NCBI GenBank assembly: GCA_947503005.1
Contig: CANNCA010000001.1
Location: forward strand, 558,001 to 622,000
Source of the DNA: an uncultured Flavobacteriaceae bacterium
GTDB lineage: Bacteria; Bacteroidota; Bacteroidia; Flavobacteriales; Flavobacteriaceae
Direction: 5' to 3'
Length of the DNA stretch: 64,000 nucleotides
Of this stretch, positions 1-8,822 are shown one piece after another; the first letter of the stretch is position 1; each line of letters starts with the position of its first letter. A model generated the notes under the pieces. That model saw only the letters and a list, made by a program, of their open reading frames with translations, was not told where the DNA came from and did not search any database. The position numbers and the translations under genes are program-made.

Positions 1-671
1 TTATAGCTGGAGTCTTCGGGCTTTTCAGTATGTTGGTAAGTAGCCGATTAAAAAGTAAATTTAAACAATACTCCAAAGTACATTTGCGCAACGGAATGAG
101 CGGTGCCGAAATTGCGGAAAAAATGTTGGCTGACCATGGTATCCGAGACGTGAAAGTGATTTCTACCCCTGGTATGCTGACCGACCACTATAATCCCGCG
201 AAAAAAACAGTGAATCTAAGTGAGGGTGTATATGCGCAAAGAAATGCATCTGCAGCTGCCGTTGCGGCCCATGAAGTGGGTCATGCGGTACAACACGCTA
301 CGGCTTATGAATGGTTGGGAATGCGGTCTAAATTAGTGCCTATTTTGAATGTGACTTCGCGTTTTTCGATGTGGGTGATTTTCGGTGGATTGGCACTCAT
401 GCAAACCACTGCAATTGGCGGAACTATAGCGTGGGTTGGAGTCGGTCTTTATGGAATCGGCACATTATTTAGCTTTATTACCTTGCCGGTGGAATACGAT
501 GCAAGTAATCGTGCATTGGCTTGGTTAAAGAACAAGAATATGGTAAGCCAAGAAGAATATGCGGGAGCAGAAGATGCTCTTAAATGGGCAGCAAGAACCT
601 ATTTGGTAGCAGCGATAGGAGCACTGGCAACCTTAATCTATTTTGCGATGCGTGTTGCGAGTAGGGACTAG
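1..671 (+). CDS. Zinc membrane metallopeptidase, YugP family (5' end outside window)
   Basis: Probable membrane-bound neutral zinc peptidase of the YugP family; its substrate is unknown. The zinc motif HEVGH lies about 80 residues after the ATG at 30, followed by three hydrophobic segments and a conserved VEYDASNRAL stretch that probably gives the third zinc ligand. The frame stays open upstream of that ATG to the window edge and reads hydrophobic residues (IAGVFGLFS), as expected for the N-terminal membrane anchor of this family, so the true start is outside the window and the ATG at 30 is probably internal. A strong terminator follows the stop codon. Family call is fairly secure; physiological role is not. 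Confidence 0.85.
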   Translation, partial: IAGVFGLFSMLVSSRLKSKFKQYSKVHLRNGMSGAEIAEKMLADHGIRDVKVISTPGMLTDHYNPAKKTVNLSEGVYAQRNASAAAVAAHEVGHAVQHATAYEWLGMRSKLVPILNVTSRFSMWVIFGGLALMQTTAIGGTIAWVGVGLYGIGTLFSFITLPVEYDASNRALAWLKNKNMVSQEEYAGAEDALKWAARTYLVAAIGALATLIYFAMRVASRD

Positions 672-693
672 AAATTTAAAGTAACAAAGATAG

Positions 694-727
694 CCCTCAC
701 AAGTTTTCAAAACTTGTGAGGGTTTTT
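694..727 (+). terminator. Rho-independent terminator after the YugP-like gene
   Basis: A perfect 14-bp inverted repeat (694-707 with 709-722, arms beginning CCCTCACAAG) is followed by five T on the + strand. It sits 22 bp after the peptidase stop and just before the end of the convergent Lrp gene. The minus strand has no T run after the hairpin, so it mainly serves the + strand gene. Confidence 0.85.
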
Positions 728-1196
728 AAATTGTAATCTGCCGATCAATTTGTTGGGCCAAAGAAATAAAGGTTTCCGTTCGTGAAACGCCTTCAATTTG
801 CTGAATTTCTTTATTTAAAACATGCATAAGGTGTTCGTTGTCCCTGCATAGCACTTTTATTAAGATAGACCAATTACCAGTGGTATAATGACATTCTAAA
901 ACTTCATCGATTTGCTCGAGTTGTTTTACGGCTACGGGATTGCTCATGGCTTTGTCCAAATAAATCCCAATATAGGCCATAGTAGTATAACCCATTACTT
1001 TTGGGTTGATGATGAACTTTGAACCTGCCAAAAGTCCTGAAGCTTCTAATTTTCGTAAGCGTTGGTGAATGGCCGCCCCTGAAATTCCAATATTTCGGGC
1101 AATTTCAAGAACTGGTTTTCGGGCATCTGACATTAAGAACCTTAGAATCTTTTTGTCTATACCGTCAATCTTTACATTTTTGGAATTCGATTTCAT
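726..1196 (-). CDS. Lrp/AsnC family transcriptional regulator
   Basis: A 156-residue protein with the standard Lrp/AsnC layout: an N-terminal winged helix-turn-helix (about residues 10-70, with DARKPVLEIARNIGISGAAIHQ) and a C-terminal ligand-binding RAM-type domain (about 75-150). Members bind DNA as dimers or octamers and sense amino acids. It lies 77 bp downstream of the saccharopine dehydrogenase gene on the same strand, so lysine or a related amino acid is a plausible effector, but that is inference from position. The region just upstream has a near-match to the TAnnTTTG promoter core. Length is normal for the family. Confidence 0.9.
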   Translation of the reverse strand: MKSNSKNVKIDGIDKKILRFLMSDARKPVLEIARNIGISGAAIHQRLRKLEASGLLAGSKFIINPKVMGYTTMAYIGIYLDKAMSNPVAVKQLEQIDEVLECHYTTGNWSILIKVLCRDNEHLMHVLNKEIQQIEGVSRTETFISLAQQIDRQITI

Positions 1197-1273
1197 GCTT
1201 ACAGTTTCAGATTTGTAGTAAAAATATGGAATTTCGAAGAAACTGTATTTTCTCCAAAGAATGCAAAAAGGGC

Positions 1274-2650
1274 TTATTTGTCGTAAACAGACTCAGGATT
1301 ATACCCGAGATATGGAACGTTATATTCTTTGAAGACCACCCCGTATTCTTTTAATTCCTCAAGAATAGGATCATAAACTTCTTTTCGGATAGGAATCTGA
1401 ACCCCGGGAGTAGTGATTTTTTTATTCAAAATAGCCAAAGTTGCCATAGCAACAGGAAGTCCTACGGTTTTCGCCATTGCGGTATGCGTTCTACTTTCGC
1501 CTTTGACTACGGTGTTCGCATCAATTTGAAATTGTTTTCCGTACAATTCGTATCCGAATTTGTGGTACATGACTATCATATCCTTATCGGTATCGCTAAG
1601 CGTCCAACTGTCCTCTAAAATGTATTGCAATATTTGCGCTGGCGTGGCATTTTTTAGCGGAATTGACTTTTCACTGCTGAACAGGTTAAGCTCTAAAAGC
1701 TTTTCCCACATAATGTCATCTTGTTCTATTTTAAGGTAATGACGAAGTTTTAATTCGACCGAATCGCTTGGAGAATAGGATAAAAACGAATTCACAAATT
1801 CGCGGTATGTCATGCCTTCCGAATTTTCTATTTGGTAGCTGTCGTCAGTCATTCCTAACTGGACGAACATATTCCAAGCTTTGGAGAATCCAACACGACG
1901 CATGGTGCCTCGATATAGCGTTAAAACATCTTGAAGCCCGTAGGCTTCTCGATAGTCCAATGAATCCCTATTCGCATACCCTTCGAATTTTCCATACCCT
2001 TCGATTTCAAAAAACTCGGTACGACGGAACAACTTATGATAGGGAATATACTTGTATGTGCCTTCCTGAAGGAATTTGGCGGCTCCGCCTTGTCCGGCTA
2101 AAACCACATTTCTCGGGTTCCATGTGAATTTGTAATTCCATAGATTATTGTCACTTTCAGGTGCCACCAGCCCTCCTGTAAAAGATTCGAACAAGATAAT
2201 CTTACCCCCTTTGGCCCGAATACGGTCTATTACCTGCATTGCGCTCATGTGGTCAATGCCGGGGTCCAGTCCTATTTCGTTCATAAAGACCAACCCTTTT
2301 TCCTTTGCCTGCGTATCAAGGGTTTTGATTTCTTTAGAAACATAAGAAGCGGTCACCAAATCTTTTCCAAATGCAATGCAATCTTCGGCAACTTTCATGT
2401 GCATTCGCGCAGGAAGCATCGAAACTACAATGTTACTGTCTTCAATGGCTGATTTTCTTGCACCCTCCTCAAATACGTCGAGTTTGATAACGGTACAGTT
2501 GTCGTTATTTCTAATATGGGATGCAATTGCATCAGGATTAAGATCACCAATCGTTAAATGCAATTTTTCCGCCACCGCCTTTTCTAAAAAATAGTCAATG
2601 AGATAGGAAGTAGATTTACCTGCTCCGACCACTAATATTTTACGCATCAT
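1274..2650 (-). CDS. Saccharopine dehydrogenase family oxidoreductase
   Basis: A 458-residue protein with an N-terminal Rossmann motif (VVGAGKST, residues 7-14) and a long saccharopine-dehydrogenase C-terminal domain. The family interconverts saccharopine with glutamate and aminoadipate semialdehyde, usually in lysine breakdown in bacteria. Within the active region it has NEIGLDPGIDHM, typical of the family. Two adjacent ATG codons (2650 and 2647) could serve as start. The Lrp-type regulator lies just downstream on the same strand, which fits an amino-acid-responsive catabolic gene. No partner lysine-ketoglutarate reductase is in the window, so the exact reaction is inferred. Confidence 0.85.
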   Translation of the reverse strand: MMRKILVVGAGKSTSYLIDYFLEKAVAEKLHLTIGDLNPDAIASHIRNNDNCTVIKLDVFEEGARKSAIEDSNIVVSMLPARMHMKVAEDCIAFGKDLVTASYVSKEIKTLDTQAKEKGLVFMNEIGLDPGIDHMSAMQVIDRIRAKGGKIILFESFTGGLVAPESDNNLWNYKFTWNPRNVVLAGQGGAAKFLQEGTYKYIPYHKLFRRTEFFEIEGYGKFEGYANRDSLDYREAYGLQDVLTLYRGTMRRVGFSKAWNMFVQLGMTDDSYQIENSEGMTYREFVNSFLSYSPSDSVELKLRHYLKIEQDDIMWEKLLELNLFSSEKSIPLKNATPAQILQYILEDSWTLSDTDKDMIVMYHKFGYELYGKQFQIDANTVVKGESRTHTAMAKTVGLPVAMATLAILNKKITTPGVQIPIRKEVYDPILEELKEYGVVFKEYNVPYLGYNPESVYDK

Positions 2651-2730
2651 TTTTTGATTGGTTACTTTTACAGAACGAAGTACTAAGGTATCAAATTGTT
2701 ACATTTATAAAAAAAAGACTTCATTAAGTT

Positions 2731-3120
2731 ATGAACAGAACAATATTCGTTTCAGGAATCGTATTGGGGATTTTAGCGGTCGCTCTCGGTGCCTTTGGTG
2801 CCCACGGGCTTGAGAAACTTGTTGAAGCAGAGGCGATAATGACATTTGAAACCGGTGTAAAATATCAAATGTATCATGCGCTTTTCTTGTTGGTTTTAGG
2901 AAGTATGAGGCTTTTGCCCCAACAAAAGAAAAAACTACCTTTTTATTTGATTGTTGCTGGAGTGTTTTTATTCTCCTTTTCCATCTATTTTTTAGCAACG
3001 AACAGCCTTACCCAATTTGACTTTAAAACCATAGGTTTTGTTACCCCTATCGGAGGACTACTACTCATTCTGGGCTGGGTGGTTGTTGGATACAGTGTAT
3101 GGAAATCCGTAGAAACTTAA
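2731..3120 (+). CDS. DUF423 small membrane protein
   Basis: A 129-residue integral membrane protein with about four hydrophobic helices. The N-terminal motifs GAFGAHGL and FETGVKYQMYHAL identify the DUF423 family (YgdD/TMEM256-like), whose biochemical function is not established. It is transcribed divergently from the saccharopine dehydrogenase across an 80-bp gap and converges on the uroporphyrinogen-III synthase gene, with the two stop codons directly abutting at 3120/3121. Length is normal and no damage is visible. Confidence 0.85.
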   Translation: MNRTIFVSGIVLGILAVALGAFGAHGLEKLVEAEAIMTFETGVKYQMYHALFLLVLGSMRLLPQQKKKLPFYLIVAGVFLFSFSIYFLATNSLTQFDFKTIGFVTPIGGLLLILGWVVVGYSVWKSVET

Positions 3121-3867
3121 CTATTTTTTATTCGCTTGGTTAATATAGCGTTGTAGCGCCATGGTCATTGAAGGTGTATCTGGTGTTGGCGCTTTGATAT
3201 CAATACGTAGACCAGCATCTGTAGCAGCGTTAACCGTTGAGTTTCCAAAAACGGCAATGCGAGTGTCGTTTTGTTCGAAATCAGGGAAGTTCTTCAACAA
3301 TGATTCAATACCCGATGGACTAAAGAAAACAAGTACGTCATAATAGACATCTCGTAAATCAGAAAGATCACTGATCACTGTTTTGTAGAAGATACCCCTT
3401 GTCCAATTGATTCCAATTTTGTCTAAAGTTTCAGGAACAATGACCTTTAAGGTATCTGAAGAAGGCAACAGGAACTTTTCATCCTTGTATTTTTTGAACA
3501 ATGCCTCTAAATCGGCAAAGTTCATTTTACCCACATAAATTTTTCGTTTTCGATATACCACATATTTCTGAAGATAGTAGGCAACCGCTTCTGACTGACA
3601 AAAATATTTCATACTGTCAGGTACTTTAAAACGCATCTCTTCTGCAATCCTAAAAAAGTGGTCAACAGCATTTCTGCTGGTCAATATAATTGCGGTATAA
3701 TTTTTAAGGTCTATTTTTTGTTGGCGCACTGTTTTTGCATCAACGCCCTCAACATGAATGAACGGTCTAAAGTCAACTTTGACCTTCTCCTTCTCAATTA
3801 ACCTTGAATAGGGAGAGTTTTCCATCTTCGGTTCTGGTTGCGATACCAAAATCGTTTTTACTTTCAT
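3121..3867 (-). CDS. hemD: Uroporphyrinogen-III synthase
   Basis: Cyclises hydroxymethylbilane to uroporphyrinogen III in heme biosynthesis. From the chosen start (MKVKTILVSQPEP) it is 248 residues, a usual HemD length, with the bilobal pattern: N-terminal strand ILVSQP, the ILTSRNAVDHFF stretch, the C-terminal VFFSPSGIESLL stretch and a final FGNSTVNAATDAG segment. I chose the ATG at 3867 because it overlaps the upstream DUF4271 stop in an ATGA arrangement, implying translational coupling; an upstream GTG-type extension would run into that gene without family support. A good promoter core at 3925-3932 could also give hemD its own transcript. Confidence 0.88.
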   Translation of the reverse strand: MKVKTILVSQPEPKMENSPYSRLIEKEKVKVDFRPFIHVEGVDAKTVRQQKIDLKNYTAIILTSRNAVDHFFRIAEEMRFKVPDSMKYFCQSEAVAYYLQKYVVYRKRKIYVGKMNFADLEALFKKYKDEKFLLPSSDTLKVIVPETLDKIGINWTRGIFYKTVISDLSDLRDVYYDVLVFFSPSGIESLLKNFPDFEQNDTRIAVFGNSTVNAATDAGLRIDIKAPTPDTPSMTMALQRYINQANKK

Positions 3868-4538
3868 ATAGCTGAATCGTTTAGATAACTTCCGATTATT
3901 ACAAAGGGTGCAATTTCGAGTGCGCAAAGGTACAAAATAAAATAGAAAAAATTAGCTGCTAAGAAGTTTTGATGATTCCTCAAAAGAGTGACCCATCCTA
4001 TAGCATTTATTAAAAGAATTAAGAAGAACGCAGCATAAACAACTATCAGAGCGTCTTTGAAAACATAGCACAATAAAATATTGGCTGCAAACATGACCAG
4101 TGCGCTGTAATTTAGGTATGAGAGTTTTTTGAAGATCAGGTCGCTTATAATCCTGTTGGAATTAAAGATGAAGCCGTTGCCTAACTGCAATGCCGCTTTT
4201 ACCAAAAGAAAAATAAACAGCCCACCTAAAATGATTGGATACCCATACGAACTGTCAATACGGATAAGTGAACCCTCTTTGAAGAATATCTGAAGCACCA
4301 AATAGATGAAGAGCGAAAAATTGATTACCTGAAAAAGGGTAAAGAAAACATGAAACCAATTCAGTAAAATTTCCTTTTTATTGTACATGAAAACGTACTT
4401 ATTATTGAACGGTAGTATGATGAAGTTTATAAAACGGTGGTAAAATGTACTTTTTGCCAACACTACTAAGGTCAAGCTTCCAAAAAGGAGAAGGGTAATC
4501 CAATCAATACTTTGTATATTCCTTAATATCGGTTCCAC
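3864..4538 (-). CDS. DUF4271 membrane protein
   Basis: A 224-residue protein with about six or seven hydrophobic helices and no obvious soluble domain. It matches the general form of DUF4271, a Bacteroidota-restricted membrane family of unknown function that is commonly found directly before hemD. Here the stop overlaps the hemD start by ATGA. It begins immediately after the GT39 gene stop (4539 upstream), so the three genes are probably co-transcribed. A role linked to heme synthesis or membrane assembly of a heme pathway step can only be guessed from the neighbour. Confidence 0.75.
   Translation of the reverse strand: MEPILRNIQSIDWITLLLFGSLTLVVLAKSTFYHRFINFIILPFNNKYVFMYNKKEILLNWFHVFFTLFQVINFSLFIYLVLQIFFKEGSLIRIDSSYGYPIILGGLFIFLLVKAALQLGNGFIFNSNRIISDLIFKKLSYLNYSALVMFAANILLCYVFKDALIVVYAAFFLILLINAIGWVTLLRNHQNFLAANFFYFILYLCALEIAPFVIIGSYLNDSAI
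3925..3932 (-). promoter_or_regulatory. Candidate internal promoter core for hemD
   Basis: The minus strand reads TACCTTTG, an exact match to the Bacteroidota TAnnTTTG core, about 58 bp upstream of the hemD ATG and inside the end of the DUF4271 gene. No clear TTTG-type upstream element at the standard spacing was found, so this is a moderate candidate. Confidence 0.45.
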
Positions 4539-6209
4539 CTATTTCAATTTTACGTTATTTCCGTTTAACCCAAATGGCAAGTTGTTTTCAGATATGCCTA
4601 TTTTAAAGTAACCGGGCTTTTTCATATCAGTTTCAGGTAGTTTAAACGTAAAATTCACCGTATCATTTGATTTTAACATCAAAATTCTTGGATCTTCAGG
4701 TGATGCCTTCATTTTTAGTACATCCCGTACTTCTTTATGATTGTTCATATAGGCAATACCAAACCGTATTTTATTTAAGGGGATATCCGTCTCATAAGGG
4801 TTATAGACTTTCAGGGTAAGACTTTTTCTTGTATTGAATTCTATTTCCTCAGCTTCAATGATGCATTTCAATTTTCGATATGATTCAAAGTTTTCGATAA
4901 AGGAACCGTAAAGGGTGTGTCGACCGTCTCCCATTGGAAAAGAGCGACCAGCTTTTTTTCGATATTTTGAAAGGTAGTAAACTTGCTTATTTTGAACACT
5001 GGCTTCTGCACCATCTATGGAATATTGATTCTGCCGGTATCTGATATTATTCAAAGAGATAGCAGGCTTTCCAGTATAGAATTCGTAAATAGGAGGATCT
5101 CTATACGTATTCTCAAAAATAATAGGTGCGCCTAGAGCAGCGTTTTCAATTTCATTGACCCAACTTTCATGACCATGTGTTTCATATACCATTGGGAATA
5201 AAGGCTGATGGATTAACCACACTCTGAGATATAGAAGAATTACAACATTTGCGATTCCTAATCCATAGAACCACTTTCTAATCTTCTCGTTTTCTACTAG
5301 ATAATTAAAGATGATTAACACCATCGGAATCGAGATTACAATAATCCATTGGGTTTGCACTCGTTTTGAAAAACTTGAAACAAAAAAGAAAAGAAGAACC
5401 CCATAGGTTAGGAACATCAAAGCTCTTTCGAAAAGATTTTTAGGTTTGATTTTGTATAGAATATAGTATGCCAAAGGAAAGGTGAGTCCGAATATCGCAA
5501 TCAAGTTCAAGAAATAGCCAAGTGTGAACTTGTTGAAATTATAGGCCTGGTTTGGTCGCTCGAAGAGATGATATTTTATGGAAACAAAATCATTTTCAAA
5601 AAGCCATAAGAAATGCGGTATGTAGCATGCAAAAGCAACAGTTACGGCCAGTATGGCAAATTTATTTCTAATCAATTTTAAATTAGATAATATAACAAAT
5701 ACAATTACTAAAACCGCATGGTACTTACTGTACATTAAAGCTGCCATAACAATTCCTAAAATAATTGCTAGACCAACAGTTTGGTGGGCTAAAAATCGCT
5801 TATATAGATATAGAAAAAGGGCGGTAAAAAATAAAAGCGGTGTATCTGGTAATGTAAAAAAACCATAAGCATTCAAAAGTGTCATAGAAAAAGTAACTAC
5901 AAAAAAGTGTAGCACATATTCCTTCTTTTTTGGGTTGTCTATGGTTATCCATAAAATAATCAAGGTCGCTGCAGAAAGTAAACAACTGAAAAAGCGAACG
6001 CCCAATTCTCCATTAAAAAGTAGGCTACTTGCCTTAATCATCCACGCAACCATAGGGGGATGGTCAAAATAGCCCCAGGCTATATTTTTGGAATAGTACC
6101 AATAGTACGCCTCGTCGAATATTAAATTGGTGAAATTAGCTTGAAGCAGGTTTAGAATGAGAACGGTACCTAAAAGGTATAAAAATAGTCTAGGTAGTTT
6201 CGACAGCAT
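4539..6209 (-). CDS. GT39-family (ArnT/PMT-like) membrane glycosyltransferase
   Basis: A 556-residue protein with about ten or more hydrophobic helices in its first 350 residues and a soluble C-terminal part. The first periplasmic loop carries FDEAYYWYYS and the FDHPPMVAW stretch (about residues 31-55), the acidic catalytic loop typical of GT39/ArnT-like enzymes that transfer a sugar from a polyprenyl-phosphate carrier. The acceptor is unknown; lipid or protein are both possible. The divergent neighbour encodes a polyprenol-phosphate mannose synthase, which would supply the donor. It appears to head the GT39-DUF4271-hemD transcript. Confidence 0.82.
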   Translation of the reverse strand: MLSKLPRLFLYLLGTVLILNLLQANFTNLIFDEAYYWYYSKNIAWGYFDHPPMVAWMIKASSLLFNGELGVRFFSCLLSAATLIILWITIDNPKKKEYVLHFFVVTFSMTLLNAYGFFTLPDTPLLFFTALFLYLYKRFLAHQTVGLAIILGIVMAALMYSKYHAVLVIVFVILSNLKLIRNKFAILAVTVAFACYIPHFLWLFENDFVSIKYHLFERPNQAYNFNKFTLGYFLNLIAIFGLTFPLAYYILYKIKPKNLFERALMFLTYGVLLFFFVSSFSKRVQTQWIIVISIPMVLIIFNYLVENEKIRKWFYGLGIANVVILLYLRVWLIHQPLFPMVYETHGHESWVNEIENAALGAPIIFENTYRDPPIYEFYTGKPAISLNNIRYRQNQYSIDGAEASVQNKQVYYLSKYRKKAGRSFPMGDGRHTLYGSFIENFESYRKLKCIIEAEEIEFNTRKSLTLKVYNPYETDIPLNKIRFGIAYMNNHKEVRDVLKMKASPEDPRILMLKSNDTVNFTFKLPETDMKKPGYFKIGISENNLPFGLNGNNVKLK

Positions 6210-6314
6210 TATTCAGGGTTGATTCTATTCAAAATTACGAATTCTAACCATTATCGAGGTATTTAAAAAAATGATAAAACCAGAAGAGTCATTTTTCAAG
6301 ATAGTATAAAACAC

Positions 6315-6322
6315 TATTTTTG
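6315..6322 (+). promoter_or_regulatory. Candidate promoter core for the polyprenol-phosphate mannose synthase gene
   Basis: TATTTTTG matches the TAnnTTTG core exactly and ends 19 bp before the ATG at 6342, leaving a short leader. It sits in a 132-bp AT-rich divergent gap between the GT39 gene and this gene. Confidence 0.5.
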
Positions 6323-6341
6323 TCCGAATACACCATAGTTA

Positions 6342-7070
6342 ATGTCAGATAGCCTAGTCATCATCCCAACATACAATGAGATTGAGAACATCGAGGCTAT
6401 CATCAGAGCTGTTTTCGATTTGAAAACCAAATTTCATGTACTTATCGTGGATGATAATTCTCCTGATGGTACAGCAGAGAAGGTACGGGAGCTTCAAACT
6501 GAATTTAACGCTGCTTTGTTTTTAGAAGTACGAAAAGAGAAATCAGGCCTTGGTACGGCATATATTCATGGTTTCAAGTGGGCCATTGAAAAAAAATACG
6601 AGTATATTTTTGAGATGGATGCTGATTTTTCACATACTCCATCTGACTTGCTAAGACTTCATACGGCATGTAAAAATGGTGCTGATGTTGCAGTCGGGTC
6701 ACGGTATAAAAAGGGAGTGAATGTTGTGAATTGGCCGCTATATCGAGTGCTTCTGTCATATGGAGCCTCTTTTTATGTAAAAATGATAACAGGGATGCGG
6801 GTACAAGATCCAACAGCAGGTTTCGTGTGTTACAAAAGACATGTTCTTGAAAATGTAAACCTTGACTCCATACGATTTATAGGGTATGCGTTTCAGATAG
6901 AAATGAAGTTCAGGGCTTATTTGTTGAATTATAAAATTGAAGAAGTCTCCATTATTTTTAGAGATCGAGTAAAAGGCAAGTCTAAAATGAGCTCTTCCAT
7001 TGTTAATGAGGCTGTATTTGGAGTAATAAAAATGAAAATTCGAAGCTTGTTTCAAAAAAACAGATTTTAA
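6342..7070 (+). CDS. Polyprenol monophosphomannose synthase (GT2)
   Basis: A soluble 242-residue GT2 enzyme that transfers mannose (or another hexose) from the nucleotide sugar to polyprenyl phosphate at the inner membrane. Diagnostic motifs are IPTYNEIENIEAII near the start, the nucleotide-binding VDDNSPDGTA (about 36-45) and the DADFSH metal-binding stretch (about 93-98). It lacks the C-terminal membrane helices of the longer Dpm1 forms, which is usual for bacterial short versions. It is divergent from the GT39 gene, which would use its product, and it is two bases from the dihydroorotase gene downstream, suggesting a common transcript. Confidence 0.88.
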   Translation: MSDSLVIIPTYNEIENIEAIIRAVFDLKTKFHVLIVDDNSPDGTAEKVRELQTEFNAALFLEVRKEKSGLGTAYIHGFKWAIEKKYEYIFEMDADFSHTPSDLLRLHTACKNGADVAVGSRYKKGVNVVNWPLYRVLLSYGASFYVKMITGMRVQDPTAGFVCYKRHVLENVNLDSIRFIGYAFQIEMKFRAYLLNYKIEEVSIIFRDRVKGKSKMSSSIVNEAVFGVIKMKIRSLFQKNRF

Positions 7071-7072
7071 AA

Positions 7073-8407
7073 ATGGCGAAGGTCCTTATTAAGAATGTGC
7101 ATATTGTAAATGAAAATTCGATTTTCGAAAGTGATGTATTGCTTCAAGACACTTTGATTTCAAAAATCGATACCGATATCTTGGATGGTGATGCCATGGT
7201 TATTGACGCTAAGGGAAAATTCTTATTACCGGGAATAATTGACGATCAAGTTCACTTTCGCGAACCGGGTCTTACCCACAAGGGCAATATCGCTTCGGAA
7301 AGTCGGGCGGCCGTTTCTGGAGGTATCACCTCTTTTATGGAGCAACCCAATACCATTCCGCAGACAACAACCATCGAAAAACTCGAAACAAAGTTTGAGA
7401 TGGGAAAAGCTTCGTCGTACGCCAATTACTCTTTTCTTTTTGGGGGCACCAATGACAATTTGGAAGAATTGAAGCGCTTGGATAAAAAGGCCTGTTCAGG
7501 GGTGAAGCTTTTTTTAGGTTCTTCAACTGGCAATATGTTGGTCGATGATGAACAGGTCATAGAAGAAATTTTCAAGAACACTGAAATGGTGATTTCCGCT
7601 CATTGTGAAGACGAGACTACCATAAAAGCAAATTTGGCAAAATACAAAAGTGAATATAGCGATGACATTCCCGTGAAATACCATCATCTAATCCGCAGTG
7701 AGGAAGCATGTTATTTGTCCTCTTCGAAGGCTATCGCTTTAGCAAAGAAGACAGGTGCACGATTACATGTTTTTCACCTTTCTACGGGGAAAGAAATGGA
7801 ATTGTTTCGAAATGATATTCCCCTGGAGAACAAAAAAATTACAGCAGAAGTCTGTATTCATCATCTTTGGTTTTCAGATGTGGATTATGATACAAAAGGA
7901 ACCTTGATCAAATGGAATCCTGCCGTGAAAACTGCCTCGGATCGCTCAAAACTTTGGGAAGCCTTGTTAGATGACCGTATCGATGTTATTGCTACAGATC
8001 ATGCGCCACATTTGCTAACGGAAAAAGACAATGTGTATACGAAAGCTCCATCTGGAGGACCTTTAGTGCAGCACGCATTACCCGCTATGTTGGAGAAATA
8101 TCATGACGGAACTATCTCGTTGGAAAAAATAGTGGAGAAGATGTGTCACAACCCTTCTAAATTATTCGATATTGAAAAAAGAGGCTTTATCCGAGAAGGA
8201 TATTTCGCTGATCTGGTATTGGTTGATTTGAACAATGAGTGGGAGGCCAACGCTGACAACAATAACTACAAGTGTGGTTGGTCACCATTTGATGGGTATA
8301 CCTTTAGATCTAAAATAACACAAACCTTCGTTAATGGACATTTAGCATATAATAACGGAAGTTTTTCACCAGAACGTCATGCCAAACGCCTGACTTTTGA
8401 CCGATAA
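7073..8407 (+). CDS. Dihydroorotase
   Basis: Converts carbamoyl-aspartate to dihydroorotate in pyrimidine synthesis. The 444-residue amidohydrolase has the GVKLFLGSSTG lysine (the carboxylated lysine of the metal centre), the ISAHCED and RLHVFHLST histidines and the ATDHAPH aspartate. The first metal motif reads DDQVHFREPG: the usual D-x-H-x-H has Gln in place of the first His. I recall this as common in dihydroorotases of this phylum, so the enzyme is probably active with an altered metal site. Co-directional with the mannose synthase and the lipoprotein that follows. Confidence 0.87.
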   Translation: MAKVLIKNVHIVNENSIFESDVLLQDTLISKIDTDILDGDAMVIDAKGKFLLPGIIDDQVHFREPGLTHKGNIASESRAAVSGGITSFMEQPNTIPQTTTIEKLETKFEMGKASSYANYSFLFGGTNDNLEELKRLDKKACSGVKLFLGSSTGNMLVDDEQVIEEIFKNTEMVISAHCEDETTIKANLAKYKSEYSDDIPVKYHHLIRSEEACYLSSSKAIALAKKTGARLHVFHLSTGKEMELFRNDIPLENKKITAEVCIHHLWFSDVDYDTKGTLIKWNPAVKTASDRSKLWEALLDDRIDVIATDHAPHLLTEKDNVYTKAPSGGPLVQHALPAMLEKYHDGTISLEKIVEKMCHNPSKLFDIEKRGFIREGYFADLVLVDLNNEWEANADNNNYKCGWSPFDGYTFRSKITQTFVNGHLAYNNGSFSPERHAKRLTFDR

Positions 8408-8408
8408 T

Positions 8409-8822
8409 ATGAAGAGAACAGTTTTACCTATTGTGCTGGCATTGTTCATTTCCTGTGCTGAAAAGTTAATGGAGCAACCCGAGAATCTGATTCCGAAAGA
8501 AAAAATGGTGGATATTCTTAGGGATTTGGCAATTCTAAATGCAGCAAGAACGACCAATGTAGCGATATTACAGAAAAATGACCTTGAACCCATGCCTTAT
8601 CTGTATGCGAAATACGACATTGACAGCACGCAATTTTCAAATAGTGATCGTTACTATGCTTCCCTTCCTGATGAATATGAGGCTATTTATGCCAAAGTAG
8701 AGGCTAGACTTGAAATCGAAAAAGAGGAGATTGAGGAGAATAAAAGAGTGAAAGATAGCTTAAGGGTCAAGGAACAGGAATTTAAAAGAGAAGCAACAGG
8801 TACTACGGATTCTCTTCCCTAA
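8409..8822 (+). CDS. DUF4296 lipoprotein
   Basis: A 137-residue protein with a lipoprotein signal (lipobox LFISC, Cys about residue 16) and a DUF4296-type region around PENLIPKEKMVDILRDLAILNAAR, a Bacteroidota-specific family of unknown role. The C-terminal third is a charged coiled-coil-like stretch rich in Glu, Lys and Arg. I chose the ATG at 8409 because it starts the signal peptide directly; the in-frame ATG at 8397 would overlap the dihydroorotase stop. The end overlaps the convergent SDR gene by 20 bp. Confidence 0.82.
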   Translation: MKRTVLPIVLALFISCAEKLMEQPENLIPKEKMVDILRDLAILNAARTTNVAILQKNDLEPMPYLYAKYDIDSTQFSNSDRYYASLPDEYEAIYAKVEARLEIEKEEIEENKRVKDSLRVKEQEFKREATGTTDSLP

